Assembly (NCBI RefSeq): GCF_029168945.1
Contig: NC_083604.1
Span: 65,798,211-65,862,210 of the forward strand
Source of the DNA: Cannabis sativa
Lineage: Eukaryota; Streptophyta; Magnoliopsida; Rosales; Cannabaceae
Reading direction: 5' to 3'
Length of the DNA stretch: 64,000 nucleotides
The notes beneath the pieces are model-generated. The model made no database searches, had not been told where the DNA came from, and saw nothing but the letters and a program-made list of their open reading frames with translations. Positions 34,446 through 46,470 of the stretch are shown piece after piece. Position 1 is the stretch's first letter, and every line of letters begins with the position of its first letter. A program made the position numbers and the translations under genes.

Positions 34446-36264
34446 ACCACCTCAACGGGAGATTGACTTCGTGATTGACTTGGCACTGTGGGTGGATCCG
34501 GTTTCTAAAGCCCCGTATAGGATGGCTCCAGCTGAACTTAAGGAGTTAAAGATTCAGCTCCAAGGGTTGCTTGACATAGGGTTCATTCGGCCCAGTGTGT
34601 CACCTTGGGGAGCCCCGGTTTTGTTCGTGAAGAAGAAGGATGGATCTATGAGGATGTGCATCGACTACAGGGAGTTGAACAAGCTGACGGTGAAGAATAG
34701 ATATCCATTACCTAGGATCGATGACTTGTTCGATCAGCTTCAGGGGAAGACGGTCTTTTCTAAGATTGATCTCCGTTCGGGTTATCATCAGTTGAGAATC
34801 CGAGAGGAGGACATTCCAAAGACGGCTTTCCGCACTAGGTATGGACACTACGAGTTCCTGGTTATGTCATTCGGACTAACCAATGCTCCTGCAGCATTCA
34901 TGGACCTGATGAATAGGGTATTCAAGGATTTCCTCGATATCTGTGTGATTGTGTTTATTGACGACATCCTCGTGTACTCTCAGTCAGAAGAGGAGCATGA
35001 GTTACATCTTCAGATGGTACTGCAACGACTTCGAGAACATAGACTTTACGCCAAGTTCAAGAAATGTGAGTTCTGGTTGTCTCAGGTGTCCTTCCTAGGG
35101 CACATTGTGAGTAAAGATGGGATCAAGGTGGATCCCGGGAAGATCGAATCCGTCAGGGATTGGCCGAGACCGAAGACAGTGACCGAGATCAGAAGCTTTT
35201 TGGGATTAGCTGGGTATTACCGTAGGTTCGTGGAGGGGTTCTCCAAAATTTCTATGCCCCTAACCGAGCTTACAAGGAAGAATCAGCGATTTATCTGGAC
35301 AGATAAATGCGAAGCTAGTTTTCAGGAACTGAAACAGAGATTGATTACTGCGCCGGTACTAGCTTTGCCTTCGGACGAGGAGAAGTTCGTGGTCTATTGT
35401 GACGCATCCAAACAGGGTTTGGGGTGCGTATTGATGCAAGCCGATCGGGTTATCGCTTATGCCTCCCGTCAGTTAAAGGATTATGAACAGCGATACCCGA
35501 CTCATGATTTAGAATTGGCCGCAGTGGTTTTTGCACTGAAGATTTGGCGGCATTACTTGTATGGAGAGAAGTGCGAGATCTATACCGACCATAAAAGTCT
35601 CAAGTATTTCTTTACTCAGAAAGATTTGAACATGAGACAAAGGCGTTGGTTGGAATTAGTGAAGGACTATGATTGTGAGATCCTTTACCATCCCGGGAAA
35701 GCCAATGTAGTGGCCGATGCCCTGAGCAGAAAGGGTCCCGGGCAAGTAGCTAGCATGGTTCAGATCTCACCTCAGCTAGCAGAGGATATGGTTAGATCCA
35801 GCATTGAGTTTGTGGTAGGACAGCTTCACAACTTAACGCTGCAATCTGATCTGTTAGAAAAAATAAAGGTTGCTCAGACGTCAGATCCGGAGTTAGTGAA
35901 GATCCGAGATGAGGTATTGGCTGGTCAAGCCAAAGACTTTTCAGTGTCAGCTAGTGGAATGCTTTTGTATAAAGCCAGGGTTTGTGTCCCGAGCAGTGTG
36001 GACTTGAGGAACGAGATCTTTGAGGAGGCTCATTCTACTCCATATTCTCTACATCCCGGCACCACCAAGATGTACCAAGATTTGAAACCGTACTTCTGGT
36101 GGAGCGGTATGAAGAAGAATTTGGTAGAATTCGTTTCGAGATGCCTCACTTGTCAGCAGATCAAGGCTGAACATCAGAGACCAGCAGGGTTGTTGCAGCC
36201 TCTAACCCTACCAGAATGGAAATGGGAGGATATTACGATGGATTTTGTGGCTCGGGTTACCTAG
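34440..36264 (+). pseudogene. pol: Tekay RT, RNase H and integrase N-terminus
   Basis: A long open frame (readable from about 34440) encodes RT with [35 protein letters not shown], the intact catalytic FIDDILVYS box and [11 protein letters not shown]. RNase H follows ([29 protein letters not shown]), then the HHCC zinc domain of integrase (H-x-H, CLTCQQIK) and the first catalytic Asp (MDFV). The frame closes with TAG at 36262, at a frameshift just after that aspartate. Confidence 0.92.
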
Positions 36265-37319
36265 GACCACGGGTATGTATGACTCCATCCGGGTAGTGGT
36301 GGATCGATTTACGAAATCTGCTCATTTTCTCACGGTTAGAACAACGTTTACGGTGGATCGAGTTGGCGTAGTTATACGTCGTGGGAAATAGTGAGACTTC
36401 ACGGGTACCGAAGTCTATAGTTTCGGACGGGGATCCGAAATTCACCTCCAAATTTTGGCAAAGTTTGCAACGGGCAATGGGTACGAAGCTAAAATTCAGT
36501 ACAGCATTCCATCCTCAGACAGATGGTCAGTCCGAAAGGACAATTCAGATATTGGAGGATATGTTGAGAGCCTGTGTTATGGACTTTGAGGGTTCATGGA
36601 ATAAATACCTACCGTTAGTGGAGTTCTCGTACAACAACAGTTACCAGAGTACGATAGGGATGGCACCCTACGAACTGTTGTACGGTAGGAAGTGTAGATC
36701 CCCTATCCACTCGGGATGAGACGGGGAGAGGAAATACCTAGGTCCAGAGTCGGTTCGGCGGACCAATGAGGCAATAGAGAAGATTAAAGCTAGAATGCTT
36801 GCCTCCCGTGAGCGGACGTAAGAGTTACGCAGATCCGAAACGTAGAGATGTTGAGTTCCGAGTAGGGGACCATGTGTTTTTGCGAGTATCTCCGATGAAG
36901 GGGATTAAACGTTTCGGGAAAAGAGGCAAGTTATGCCCTAGATTTACAGGACCTTTCGAGATTCTCGAGAAGATAGGTCAAGTGGCATATCGGTTAGCAT
37001 TGCCTCCAGCTTTATCAAGCGATTGCACAACGTATTTCATGTCTCAATGTTGAGAAAATACGTTTCAGACCCCTCTCATATACTCAGTTATGAGAGCCTT
37101 CAGCTTCAGTCAGATATGTCTTATGAGGAACAGCCAGTGCAGATCCTGGATAGAAAGGATAAAGTCCTTCGGAATAAGACCATAGCGTTGGTCAAGGTTC
37201 TCTGGAGAAACAGTAAGGTGGAAGAAGCCACCTGGGAGCTTGAGTCAGATATGCGAGCTCAATATCCAGAGTTATTCAGGTTAGATTTCGGGGACGAAAT
37301 CCTTTTAAGGGGGGGATAG
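36265..37319 (+). pseudogene. pol: Tekay integrase core, C-terminal domain and chromodomain, in pieces
   Basis: The integrase core continues in other frames. VVVDRFTKSAHFL is at 36290-36330, then a gap or shift near 36370-36400. SDGDPKFTSKFW with the second Asp and DGQSERTIQ with the Glu fall in 36381-36719. The GPFEI-type C-terminal domain is in 36820-37020. The chromodomain (VLRNKTIALVKVLWRN, EEATWELESDM) is in 37105-37290, in a third frame. The chromodomain is thought to steer insertion towards heterochromatin. At least three shifts separate the parts. Confidence 0.88.
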
Positions 37320-37320
37320 T
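37303..37320 (+). other. Polypurine tract of the Tekay element
   Basis: TTTTAAGGGGGGGATAGT directly before the 3' LTR. Confidence 0.85.
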
Positions 37321-39560
37321 TGTAAAGCCCGCTTAGTTAATTTGGAAATTAGCAGTTATTTATGTTAATCAGGAAATTATTTATAGCTATTTAAATAATT
37401 TATCATTGATAATTATGGAATTCAGATATGCATAATTATGTCATCAGCAGTTTTTATATTTCGCATTTCCGGTGTCCGGTATTTTGGAACGCGGCGTTTG
37501 GCTCAGTAGAAATCACAACTTAGTATGTTAGTATTTTGGGGACGGGTTTTAGACATTGGGAATGTCGGGAATGGCCGGGAATTTAGAATGTCCCAAAAAT
37601 ACCCCTTTAGTGATTTTTATGTGGTTTTAGTATGGAGGGGCAAAATGGTCTTTTTGCCCCAATGATATTTTGTCTTATGTGATTTTTTAAATGGAAATTA
37701 AATAATTATTTATGTGATTATTTGGCTGAAATGAAATGGTATTATATGGCTTTAGTTTAATTTATTTTCCACACTTAGTCATTTTTGAAGAAATTTCCAA
37801 AAAAACTCACACACACACACAAAGCTCTCTCTTTTCTCTCTTGTTCGGCCAAGCTTGGGGAGCAGCTAGGGCTGGAGTTTCTTGTCAAATTCAAGTTGTT
37901 CTTAGCAAGATCATAGTAATTTTTAATTGAGGTAACTCTTGGCTTTAATTCTTACTTGTTTTCTTGAAGAAAAGGTGTGAAAATGTGAGATGCATGTTGG
38001 TTTTCTATGTGATTCTTGCTGCTGTAATTTGAGGTTAATTTCTGAGTTTAAAGCTTGTTAGATTGAAGTTAATTTAGGTTGTTTTGAAGCATGATAGTTA
38101 GATTGAGCTAAGCTTTGTTGTTTTTATGTAAAAAAGTATGAATTTTGGAAGGAAAGTGTTGTGTTTATGTTCTGTGTTGTTGCTGTTGTTCTTGTTAGTT
38201 TGCAGAGGTTAGATTATGCTTAGTTATGTTGAATTATGTTGGTTTGCATGCTGGTTTTGGTGGTTTGCTCAAGCTTGAGTTTGGAACTCAAAGCTTGAGC
38301 TCCAATGGTGAATTTTGCATGTGGGATTTCTGGGTAGGTTTGATGCTCTAGAATTGTTATTTGGGACCTATAGAGGAGGTCTGGAAAGTTTGGGATCAAT
38401 TGGGTTCGAATTGGTCAAGTTATGTGAATTTTTGCCTGCTGCCTGCGAGGAACCGGATTCCGGTTGAGCATCCGGAATTCGGATGGGGTCCCGAATTTTC
38501 CCGAACCGGAATTCGGTTGGGCAACCGGACTTCCGGATGGGGGATTTTCAGAACCCTAGTTTTCCTCGTTTTTGGGTTTTTAGGGGTATTGCCATGCTTT
38601 TTATCGATAGGGAAACTTTTAGTTTCAAGTTTTAGTCCCCGGGAAGTGATTTAGCGTGTCACTTATAGCGTTGTGGTTTTTATGGTTTAGGAGCCGATGT
38701 CCGCCGTTCGGCTTCGGTTCCGGTCGGGTTGACCGCACACCTGAAATCGGAATCCAGGTAAGATTAGTATAACAGTATGCATATGTAGATTACATGTTTA
38801 GCGTGCATGTAGGAAGCCTGTTAGTTTACATTAGATATGTATTTAGGCTTCGAACCACCCAACCCTGTCACGTCGGTACGAGTGGAGTATGACCGACGGC
38901 GGAGTATGACCGGTTCGACCGATCAGTCGACACCGGTTGGTGGTTCGGTGCTATTGACCTATCCCGTCGGTACAGTGGAGTATGACCGGCGGCGGAGTAT
39001 GACCGGTTCGACCGATCAGGAGGATACTTGTCAATAGTACCGTCCCCTGAACGTTCAAAACTCAGTACCATGTTGGACATGGCAGTAGTGCTCAGTACCA
39101 TGTTGGACATGGCAGTAGCGGGACTCAGTATCGTGTTGGACACGGCAGTCAGTTTTATGTATGATATTAGTATGCTTTTCTTACTGAGTCTGTCGACTCA
39201 CAGTTTACGTTCATGTGTAGGTAAAGGCAAAGCAGTTGCTGATGGACCGTGAGCGAGCTTATGGGATTGTACATGTCGGGGCGGTTAGGCCTGGAGCGTA
39301 CGATCCTCGGGACAACAAATGGGATTTTTGTAACGGTCGTTAGATGACCTTATTTTGATGTAAAAGTTGAATAGTAAAAACGTTTGTAAATATTTTTATA
39401 AATCGGGATCCCGAGACTTTTTGGTAAAATGGTTTATAAGTTTAATGAAAAAGCAAAATTTTAATTAATCACGTTTTTCCATAAACCTCGTTGATTAGCA
39501 ACGAGCTGCACAGTACGTTTAAAAATCACGTAATACGCCTAAATTAGTTAGGGTGTTACA
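37321..39560 (+). repeat. 3' LTR of the Tekay element (2,240 bp)
   Basis: It is nearly identical to the 5' LTR over the first 1.1 kb (one C/A difference seen at 37759). Many differences cluster between about 38430 and 39250, mostly CGG/CAG-type exchanges and 1-2 base indels. Confidence 0.95.
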
Positions 39561-39989
39561 TTCACAAAGTATCCGATCTAATCCAATCGGCACGATCCAA
39601 TCTAATCCAATCCACAAAATGCGGATATCCGCACTTGTGCGGATGGGATTGGATTGAAAAATCTAAAATCCGCACTTGTGCGGATTGGATGTTGTTTGAC
39701 CTCAAAAAGTAACCGATCCAATCCAATCCGCACTTAATTATATATATTTTTAAAAAATTATAATAGGTAATATATATTAATTAAAAAAAGACACAAACTT
39801 CTAATTTTGTAATCTTTTTTAGTAATATATTGAGTTGGTGCATTTTATTTATTTTGTAATAAAAAAACACAAGAAAAATAATTCTTATTACACATACACA
39901 TAAAGTTTAAATATATATATACTAGCTTATTTATTTTAGTAATTAGATACATATATATTTTAGTGTAAATCTAAAGATAAGTATATATA

Positions 39990-40186
39990 CAGGGCCGGCC
40001 CTGGGCATAGGCGGGCTAGGCCTGTGCCTAGGGCCCACCTAGTTCAGGGGCCCAAAAAAAAAAAATTTGCCCTTTTAAAATTACACAATTTTTTTGCTGA
40101 TTTTGTTTAATACCATTTTTTTTCTAAATAAGGGCCCAAAAAATAATTTTTACCCTATAGCCCACTACATTTCAGAGCCGGCCCTG
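39990..40186. mobile_element. hAT-type MITE (197 bp) nested in the larger hAT element
   Basis: CAGGGCCGGCCCTG at the left and GAGCCGGCCCTG at the right are inverted repeats with one mismatch in 12. TATATATA flanks both sides (39982-39989, 40187-40194), which fits an 8-bp duplication, although the surrounding DNA is itself TA-rich. Confidence 0.75.
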
Positions 40187-40519
40187 TATATATATATATA
40201 TTATTAAGATAAGTATATATATTGATATATATATGTATATTGGTTTAATTTGTATATAAATAGAGATGGAAATAGATTAGTATTGGAGATTAAGAAATAA
40301 TAGTCTTTTTTTAATTTTTTTTTCTATGAAATATTAAATAATTTATTATTAAAAAAGTAACCGATCCAATCCGCACTATTGCGAATTGGATTGGATTGGA
40401 TTTAAACTCTTATGCGGATCGGATTGGATCCAAAATATGAAATCCGCACTTAGTGCGGATTGGATATTGTTTGACTAAAAAAGTACGGATTGGATCGAAT
40501 GAACACCCCTATTAATAGC

Positions 40520-42511
40520 TTGCAAAAATTACATACTTTACCATATTAGTTGTTTTTTGATATAAAAATTTTATTTATTATTGAAAGTGAGTAAAAATTT
40601 ATTAATATTTACTTATTTACTTAAGTTTATTTCTTAAGAATACATCATTTACCTATTTTCTCTCTTTTTATCTTTTCTATTTTTTCTTTCTCTCTCTTTT
40701 ATCTTTAACTTTAAAAAGAATTTCTAACAATGTGCTTACTAGATTGAACCTAAGAATATTATTTTATAGGCATACATAATGATAGATTGTGTTTGAAAAA
40801 ATGAATTGTTATTCCAATATATGAAAAATAGACTAATAGATTTATTGGTGTATATCATTATGTTTGATTATAGCTTACTCTGTATTGAAAAATATAAATT
40901 ATTGTTCTAACACATAGAAACTAGTAGGTTTATTGGCATATATAATAGTAGCCTATATGAAATAAGATGAATTGTTGTTCCAATATACGAAAGGAAAAAT
41001 AAAATTTTGTTTTAATATGTCAGAATAAACTAATAGATTTATTAGCATATACGATAGTATAGGCTATACAAAAAGGCTATCATGTAAACAATGGGTAAAT
41101 TTTTAGTTGAATATGCTAAAATAAAGTAATTCGTTTATTTTGCATGTATGAGTTTAGGCATAGTATAGCCATATATGCCAAATAACCATATGAACAAGAC
41201 ATTTTATGTGAGCAAGACATCTCATCATATTCAAATATTTGACAAGTGCATATATTGTTATCCAAGTTTACTATGTAAGTTTGTAAGACATGTTACAGTC
41301 ATGTACATTGTATACAACCAATTTTGATGTCTTAACCTGAAAAAAAAAAAAATAGACTAATTAGTTTGTTATTGTATAGGCAAGCATTATGTTTGAAAAT
41401 AAATTATTGTTCCAATATACAAAAAATAGACTAATAGGTTTATTGGTGTTTGATTATAGTATAATCTGTATTGAAAAAAATAAAATATTATTCCAACAAA
41501 CAGAAACTAGTAAGTTTATTGACATATATAATGGTAAGCTATATGAAATGAAATGAATTATTGTTCAAATATACAAAAATAAAAATAAAAATTTGCTTCA
41601 ATATGTCAAAATAAACCAATAGATTTATTAACATATATAATGGTAGGCTATACAAAAAATGTAAACAAAGAATAAAAATTTGTTTCAATATGCAATAATA
41701 AATAATATACCAAAATACACTAATAAGTTTATTTGGCATATATAACTACATGCATATCTGATTATAGGATATTTAGTATGATCATCATCTTTTTATTTTA
41801 AAATTAATTATTCTATTAAAAGTAACCAATTGGTATCTTATCGAAATCATAACTAATTTGTCCAAAAAAATGTGTCTTATTTGTAATAATTTTAAAGTTA
41901 TTTGTAACTTGATTCTTTATTTAACTATTCAAAATATATATATTAATTTGTATTTAAAAAATATGGGTGACTTAAACATTCATGATATATATATATTTTT
42001 TTAAAATATAGTTTATTAAAATGGCAACTTACTGAATGATAACTCATTATTTTCGAAAATAAACTTGAAGGTTACTCAAATATATTTATATAATTTTAAT
42101 AAATAATTAATTATTAAAGTGTATACACGTAAGTTTTATAGGTAACCAAAATATATCTCACATTACATAATATAAAAGTGATACTTTTTTATGAAGAAGT
42201 TACTTACTGGTTTCTTATCAACATCATAAGTAACCAAAAGGTTACTTTTGAAACGCAGGAAAATTAAAAAAAAAATCGGGATTAGTTCATTTCAGGCATA
42301 TTATTTTAGAATTAAGGTATTTTTTGATGACGTGGCAAGACATTATTGTAATTGAGATTTGTTAAGTTATTTTTGTAATTATTTTATATTTTAAGTATAT
42401 TTTTGAAAAAATCCAAAAAAAAAATTATAACCTTTATTTTCAAATGATAGCAATATCTCACGAATCACTATCAAGTTCACACCTAAGATGGGCTCTCTCT
42501 GGTTTGTGAGT
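40520..42511. other. AT-rich intergenic DNA with a diverged duplication
   Basis: No ORF is supported. Two diverged direct copies (about 40745-41110 and 41345-41760) share AATAGACTAATAGATTTATT, GTTCCAATATAC and AAACTAGTAGGTTTATT-type words in the same order. A shorter direct repeat (ATCTTATCGAAATCATAA / TTCTTATCAACATCATAA) occurs at about 41835 and 42213. Confidence 0.55.
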
Positions 42512-43943
42512 GAATAATTACATAAGGTATTATTTTTTATTAAAAAAATTACATACCTTTAATGATTTTTTTTTTATATTTTTACAATTTTCGTAAAAAT
42601 AATACGAAAACAACAAGAAAACTACATAAAAGTAACATGAAAATAACATTTAAATAACATCAAAATAACAACAAAAAATAACATACAGACAACAAAAAAT
42701 AACAATAAATTTTATTATACATAAATATAATATATCATAGTACAAAATAACTATACAGAACACTAAACTATTATTCAATTCTTTTAATTTTATTTTTATT
42801 TCTTTCCTTCATGATATATAATATAACATACAAATACTATACCTTAAAGTAATATGAATATACCACAACAATTTTATAGTCAAATAAATATATATATATA
42901 AAAAAACTTAAATAAACTTCCACAAGTTTTTTTTCCTCTTTCTTTCACGATATACCATAACAAATAAAATAATATACCACTCTATTTATTTATTTTTTAT
43001 TTATTAATATATCATAGCACATAATAAAAATATACCGTACAAAATAAAAAAAAAATACTAAAAATTTAAATTAATATTTAATAGTTTTTTTTTTCTTTCT
43101 TTCCTTCAAGATATACCATATCACATACAAACGATATACCTTAGACCAATATGAATATACCATAAACTTAAACTAATATACTATTAAATAATTTTTTTCC
43201 ACGATATACAATAGCATATAAAAACTATATTCTGCAATCATAAGCATAAATACTATAGTGAAAAATTAACATACCACCTGTATAGTGAAAAAAATATATA
43301 TATACCAAAAACATAATTTAATATTCCACGATTTTTTTTCTTCTTTTTCTTTCCTTCATGATATACCAATGAACATAGAAACAATATTCCCTAGTAAAAT
43401 GTAACTATACCTCAAACTTAAATTAATATTTTTACGTTTTTTCCCTCTTTCGTTCACTACATACCATAACACATTAAAATAATATTCCACAATCTTAAAT
43501 TAACATACTATCTTTTTTAAAAATATATATATATATATACTATTACACATAAAAATAATATACCATTGTCCAAAATAATTATACCAAACACTTAAAAATA
43601 TGAGATTATTTCACAAAAACATAAAAACAACAAAAAAATTACAAAAATACGGTTTCACGAAATTTTAAACATTTTTAAGATTTTTTTGATTTTATTTACA
43701 GAAAATTAATACAGTCTTTTTATGTTGTAATCTTGTTAATTTATTGTTGATTTTTTGATATATGTATGTTACTTTTTGTTGTTATTTTGATGTTATTTTC
43801 ATGTTACTTTTATGTAGTTTTTTTGTTGATTTTATGTTGTTTTCATGTTATTTTTTGGAAAACCATAAAAATGTAAAAAAAACATTATTTGAACGTAAAA
43901 ATGTAATTATTTTACAAAAAATTGTGCCTTATGTAATTTTTCC
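42512..43943. mobile_element. Non-autonomous element with long terminal inverted repeats (about 1.43 kb)
   Basis: The left 160 bp (AATTACATAAGG, ACTACATAAAAGTAACATGA, AAAATAACATCAAAATAACA order) reappear inverted at the right end, 43745-43943. The interior holds many degenerate copies of a unit with ATATACCATA(A/G)CACATA and TCTTTCCTTCA(T/C)GATATACC words, spaced roughly 60-170 bp. No ORF. No target duplication was recognised, so the class (Mutator-like or foldback) is open. Confidence 0.65.
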
Positions 43944-45738
43944 TAAAAATATTATACCACAAACTGAAAATAATATATTACTCTTTAATTTTTTTTTTTA
44001 TTTCTTAATGTATCATAGCACGTACATAATAAAGATATATCATAGTGCAAAATCTAAGAGGCGAGAGAGGAACAGAGAGAGAAGGAGGTGAGACTTTTGG
44101 CCTTGACACGAGAGACAAAGAGGTAGAAAACTGAGGTAAATTTTTTGATAGTGACGATCTGCGGTGGTAATACTCAAGGGGTGGCGGTCGGACTGGTAGA
44201 GGCAAGATGGTCTTGGTGTTGAGGGAGAAGAAAGAGACGAGTTGTCTAAACACAAGAAAATGAGAATAGGGTAAAAAGTTAGGGTTTATTATCCAAGGTT
44301 ATAATTGTAATTTCATTCTCAAATTTTTAGGACATTTTGTTAATTTTTTATAAAAAATGATATTTGTTAACTTAATTATTAGATTTAGGACCATTTTACA
44401 TTTTGACCCTAAAAATAGATAAGAAATTTTTACAAAAATACTGAATTTTGGGTATTACAATTTTACTCACACCGAATTTTTTATAAAAATACTGTTTTTC
44501 TATAAAATAACCGTAAAACAACAAAACAGAATAATTAAAACAACTAAATAACCGTGGAACAACCGTAAAAACTTAACACATAACACAATACACAATATAA
44601 AACTTACACAGTATTTTTTTTTAAAAAAAAAAACAAAAAAAAGTAACAAAATTGGAAATTTCACTGTGTAAAAACCCCAATAAATAAAAACATAAAATTA
44701 TTGCATTTTTATTGTGCAAAGTACAGCTGGGGACAAGCAAAGCCCAAAGGTCCTTAGGAATCTTCAATCTTGAACACAAATTTTATGCAGCAATTAATAG
44801 TAGTGGTGGCTTTTCAACTGTATATTAGTTCAATGTCAATCTCTAAGTATCAAAATTATATATCTATGTATATGTACAACATGAAGGTTAGATAACTTGT
44901 CCTATTCCTTATTCTTTGACAAACTAAACACACTATATAGAAATAGAAGAAAATAGAGACTTCTTACTTACTACTCTCTATTCATTTGTATTCTTTTCAA
45001 ATTTAGACTAATATGTGTCACAATTTGATACCAAACAAATACTCTACAAATTAAGGAAAGCCATCCTGTAAAAGTTAATCTTATCTTTAAAGTTACTACT
45101 CTATTATGCCAAGTGCCACCTTCATGAGCTGTACACACATTGTATTATGTTACATCCATCAACAGTAATAATATAAAATGCACAAAGTCACAAAACTAAT
45201 ACCTTTTATACCATTAAAAAACAATAATTATTAAAACTTTAATCAATTAAAACTGATTAGCTATTTTCAAGAGATAATGAGAATTACATTATCAGAAGGA
45301 ATTCTGTAAAAATATATGCTATAGTTCTATATATAATTTTATGATTTGTTATCAAGTTAGCATTAGCACTAAATATGCTATATTATTTGATAAATCACAA
45401 GAAAAAGAATGAAAAACTGTTTTATTCAACTATTATTAGATTTACATCAGACTCATCTACATAAAAATCAATACACGTGTCGACAGCAAAACAAATGAAT
45501 CATAGAGCGTAGTCTTCCCCATCCCAAAATTCCACCTCTCCACTCAAATCATTCAAGCCCAAATAATGTAGAAGAAATAGAATGAACAAACACAACAGAG
45601 AAAGTAAAAAAAAAATGAAAAAGAGAATAATAATTAACCCCGAAAAAAAAATAGACAAATAAAATAAATAGATCTCAACCGTCCAATCCCATCATAGATC
45701 TAAACGCCAATAAATCTCTCACGTGGAAGAAATCCATT
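43944..45738. other. AT-rich intergenic DNA 3' of the arabinogalactan-protein gene
   Basis: One more copy of the ATATACCATA-type unit lies at 44010-44050. An AT-poorer stretch at 44050-44260 has minus-strand open frames of 70-82 codons with Ser/Pro/Leu-rich, non-gene-like composition. 45,400-45,738 is probably the 3'-UTR and flank of the AGP gene, with a CACGTG at 45474. No other gene seen. Confidence 0.5.
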
Positions 45739-46215
45739 CTAAGCCAAAGCAACAGCAACGAATGTACCGGCAAGAGCGGTACCAACGAGAACGGCTCGGC
45801 TAGCCCAGGTAGAAGCGGCGTTGGGTGAGTCGGAAGCTGGAGAGTCAGCAGAGGGAGCACCGGCTGGTGAGCCGGAAGGAGTGGGAGCTGATGGTGAAGA
45901 AGCGTCGGGACCAGGAGATGAAGCTGGTGAGTTGGAGCTGGGGGCTGGAGCAGCCGAGCTGGGAGTTGGGGCAGCGGTTGGGGTTGGGGCTGGGGTTGGG
46001 GCAGGTGGTGAGGCAACTGGTGCTGGTGGAGGTGAGGCGGTGGGTGGTGAAGCAGTGGGTGGGGTGGCGGTGGGAGGAGTTGCGGTGGGGGGTGTGGCTG
46101 TTGGTGGTGTGGCGGTTGGTGGTGAGGCTGTTGGTGGTGATGATGGGGCTTGGGCCATGCATGAGGTGGCCAATAGAGCCAAGATGATGAAAACTCGAAG
46201 CCCAGATGAACCCAT
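45739..46215 (-). CDS. Classical arabinogalactan protein precursor (158 aa)
   Basis: The N-terminal signal peptide (residues 1-21, FIILALLATSCMA) precedes a mature start at Gln22. Residues 22 to about 130 are almost only Pro, Ala, Ser, Thr and Gly, with repeated TPPTA/SPPTA glycomodules and AP/SP/TP dipeptides. In this family those prolines are hydroxylated and carry arabinogalactan chains. The last about 24 residues (WASRAVLVGTALAGTF..) form a hydrophobic tail after small residues (DSPNAAS), a GPI-anchor signal. The product would sit on the outer face of the plasma membrane and in the wall. The ATG is the first in a pyrimidine-rich leader. There is no intron. Length and layout match classical AGPs. 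I cannot assign an individual family member. Confidence 0.93.
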   Translation of the reverse strand: MGSSGLRVFIILALLATSCMAQAPSSPPTASPPTATPPTATPPTATPPTATPPTASPPTASPPPAPVASPPAPTPAPTPTAAPTPSSAAPAPSSNSPASSPGPDASSPSAPTPSGSPAGAPSADSPASDSPNAASTWASRAVLVGTALAGTFVAVALA

Positions 46216-46440
46216 TTTCGTATGAGAAAACAGAGAAAGAAAACACAGAGGGGAGAGAGAGAGATGTAAGGGAGAGTTGTGCTTAGACAGAGAGAGTTAG
46301 AGCTTGAGTTGTGAGTTGTGAGTGGAAAAGAGAAGAATGAGAATATAAAAAGGGGAGGAAGAAAGTGGAGAGCTGAACAAAGACAGCGCTTAATCAATAA
46401 TAATGCTTGAGATTCCTCGAATCGTTTAATAAATATATAG
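46216..46440 (-). promoter_or_regulatory. Leader and core promoter of the AGP gene
   Basis: On the minus strand the leader is CT-rich (CTCTCTCTCTCCCC near 46265). TATA candidates are TATATATTTATTA (about 46426-46438) and TTTTTATATTC (about 46340-46350). The first would give a leader of roughly 180 bases, the second about 100. Confidence 0.5.
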
Positions 46441-46442
46441 AG

Positions 46443-46470
46443 ATATTATTATTATTATTATTATTATTAT
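46443..46470. repeat. (ATT)n microsatellite in the AGP promoter
   Basis: About nine ATT units. Confidence 0.9.

Larger units (their letters stand above)
30106..39560 (+). mobile_element. Tekay-type Ty3/gypsy chromovirus (9.45 kb)
   Basis: A complete element: LTRs 30106-32351 and 37321-39560, target duplication TTCAC (30101-30105, 39561-39565), an initiator-Met primer site (32355-32367), gag with a zinc knuckle, protease, RT, RNase H, integrase and a C-terminal chromodomain, and a polypurine tract (37303-37318). Very long LTRs plus a chromodomain point to the Tekay (Del) lineage. Coding frames shift at several places. The LTRs are almost identical over long stretches, so the insertion is young. 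Confidence 0.95.
30093..40511. mobile_element. hAT-type non-autonomous element (959 bp net), split by the Tekay insertion
   Basis: The left end TAGGGATGTTCA (30093) and the right end TGAACACCCCTA (to 40511) are inverted repeats with one mismatch. CTAATAGC (30085-30092) and TTAATAGC (40512-40519) flank it, an 8-bp duplication with one difference, typical of hAT. After removal of the 9.46-kb retrotransposon plus its duplication, 959 bp remain. Subterminal ATCCAATCCGCAC words and their palindromes (TGCGGAT..ATCCGCA) are repeated many times near both ends. There is no transposase. Confidence 0.85.

Noticed and set aside
44005..44255. Overlapping minus-strand ORFs of 71-82 codons, Ser/Pro/Leu-rich
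   Set aside because: No start context, no homology that I recognise, composition as expected for CT-rich DNA.
45821..46225. Plus-strand Gly/Glu-rich ORF of 134 codons over the AGP gene
   Set aside because: Mirror of the Pro/Ala-rich AGP repeats; the minus-strand product has signal peptide and GPI tail.
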